DNA from: Mesostigma viride
Lineage: Eukaryota > Streptophyta > Mesostigmatophyceae > Mesostigmatales > Mesostigmataceae
Direction: 5' to 3'
Length of the DNA: 33,100 nt
Assembly: GCA_009746045.1 (NCBI GenBank)
Contig: RPFO01001886.1
Coordinates: 1-33,100 of the forward strand
The notes under the pieces were generated by a model that did not search any database, had not been told where the DNA came from, and saw only the letters and a program-made list of their open reading frames with translations. Position 1 is the first letter of the stretch; each line of letters starts with the position of its first letter. The position numbers and the translations under genes were made by a program. This document shows, piece after piece, positions 32,826-33,100 of the stretch.

Positions 32826-32993
32826 TCAGCGAATTTCGAGAGACTGAAAAGAGACAATACGCGCGAGCTCCAACGCCGGAAGATTGGCCCCATCGCGCCT
32901 AAAAAAAAGCTCGAACTGTTTTAACGAGTCCGAGTGCATTCCTCTCGGATGCTCCGAAGATTCAAAGAGAAGAGACGTTGCATACGCTTTCAT
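32826..32993 (-). CDS. Possible small ORF, low support
   Basis: 55 aa from ATG 32993 (MKAYATSLLFESSEHPRGMH) to TGA at 32826. It competes with a plus-strand frame ending at 32924 (MHYIRWKVKEHEFRVNKIRDH). I cannot decide which is real. The remaining bases to 33100 show no other supported feature. Confidence 0.2.
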   Translation of the reverse strand: MKAYATSLLFESSEHPRGMHSDSLKQFELFFRRDGANLPALELARIVSFQSLEIR

Positions 32994-33100
32994 CGTAACA
33001 AGGCTAGTGTTTTGAAGACGTGATCTAGGTTCCTGGAAGACCTTTGCACGCCGCGAGGATCCTCGGTGTCCTCACGAAGATTCGGACGCCCGACAATACC

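Noticed and set aside
1-33100. tRNA or rRNA genes
   Set aside because: No cloverleaf or rRNA-like stretch was recognised on reading; a dedicated scan could not be run.

Overview
The window reads as genome of a nucleocytoplasmic large DNA virus (Nucleocytoviricota), or more likely a copy of one integrated in a eukaryotic genome. Genes are dense, on both strands, and often overlap tail to tail. The viral signature genes I recognise are a VLTF2-like FCS zinc-finger late transcription factor, a DUF5871-like protein with the 'IQTP.MRAPFGIS' signature, a 50-aa YABBY/HMG-like basic protein, a Zn-ribbon plus HNH nuclease, a Vsr-like PD-(D/E)XK nuclease, and SET, MYND, F-box and OTU proteins. Several genes carry eukaryote-type TATA boxes and Kozak-like starts. 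I cannot assign a family with confidence.

Layout. 1-3964: C-terminal end of an upstream gene, cysteine desulfurase, several unknown or membrane proteins, a zinc-binding F-box protein and a small frameshifted gene. 3965-5303: a palindromic block of 32-bp tandem repeats and ~75-bp repeats around one lone gene. 5304-13809: Rieske oxygenase, 2OG-Fe(II) dioxygenase, MYND protein, a frameshifted OTU protease locus, membrane proteins, a class 3 lipase and unknowns. 13818-16684: VLTF2-like gene split by a 2.1-kb element. 16719-18280: YABBY-like gene, SET gene and a small unknown. 18322-22608: a large Ala-rich protein gene split by a 2.0-kb element. 22656-24482: HNH, DUF5871-like and membrane protein genes. 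24506-30334: nuclease gene split by a complete 5.36-kb tyrosine-recombinase retrotransposon of Ngaro type. 30348-33100: two intact unknown genes, then a poorly preserved tail.

The main discovery is that the three insertions belong to one family. The 5.36-kb element (plus orientation) has the Ngaro split-direct-repeat plan A1-ORFs-B1-A2-linker-B2, with a gag-like ORF, RT-RNase H and a tyrosine recombinase. The 2.1-kb and 2.0-kb elements read on the minus strand have the same plan with no protein, the same terminal motifs and the same AA crossover core. In all three the otherwise different A2-B2 linker contains a perfect four-run G3 quadruplex motif. Each insertion is precise: the host reading frame continues directly on the other side. 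That leaves the viral genes broken as DNA but in principle repairable by exact excision.

Several other genes are disrupted at homopolymers (G6, A6, C10) or by stops. This fits either decay of an endogenous virus or uncorrected long-read indels. The intact enzymes suggest an iron-centred metabolic set: a cysteine desulfurase (Fe-S cluster sulfur donor), a [2Fe-2S] Rieske oxygenase and an Fe(II)/2OG dioxygenase lie within 8 kb.
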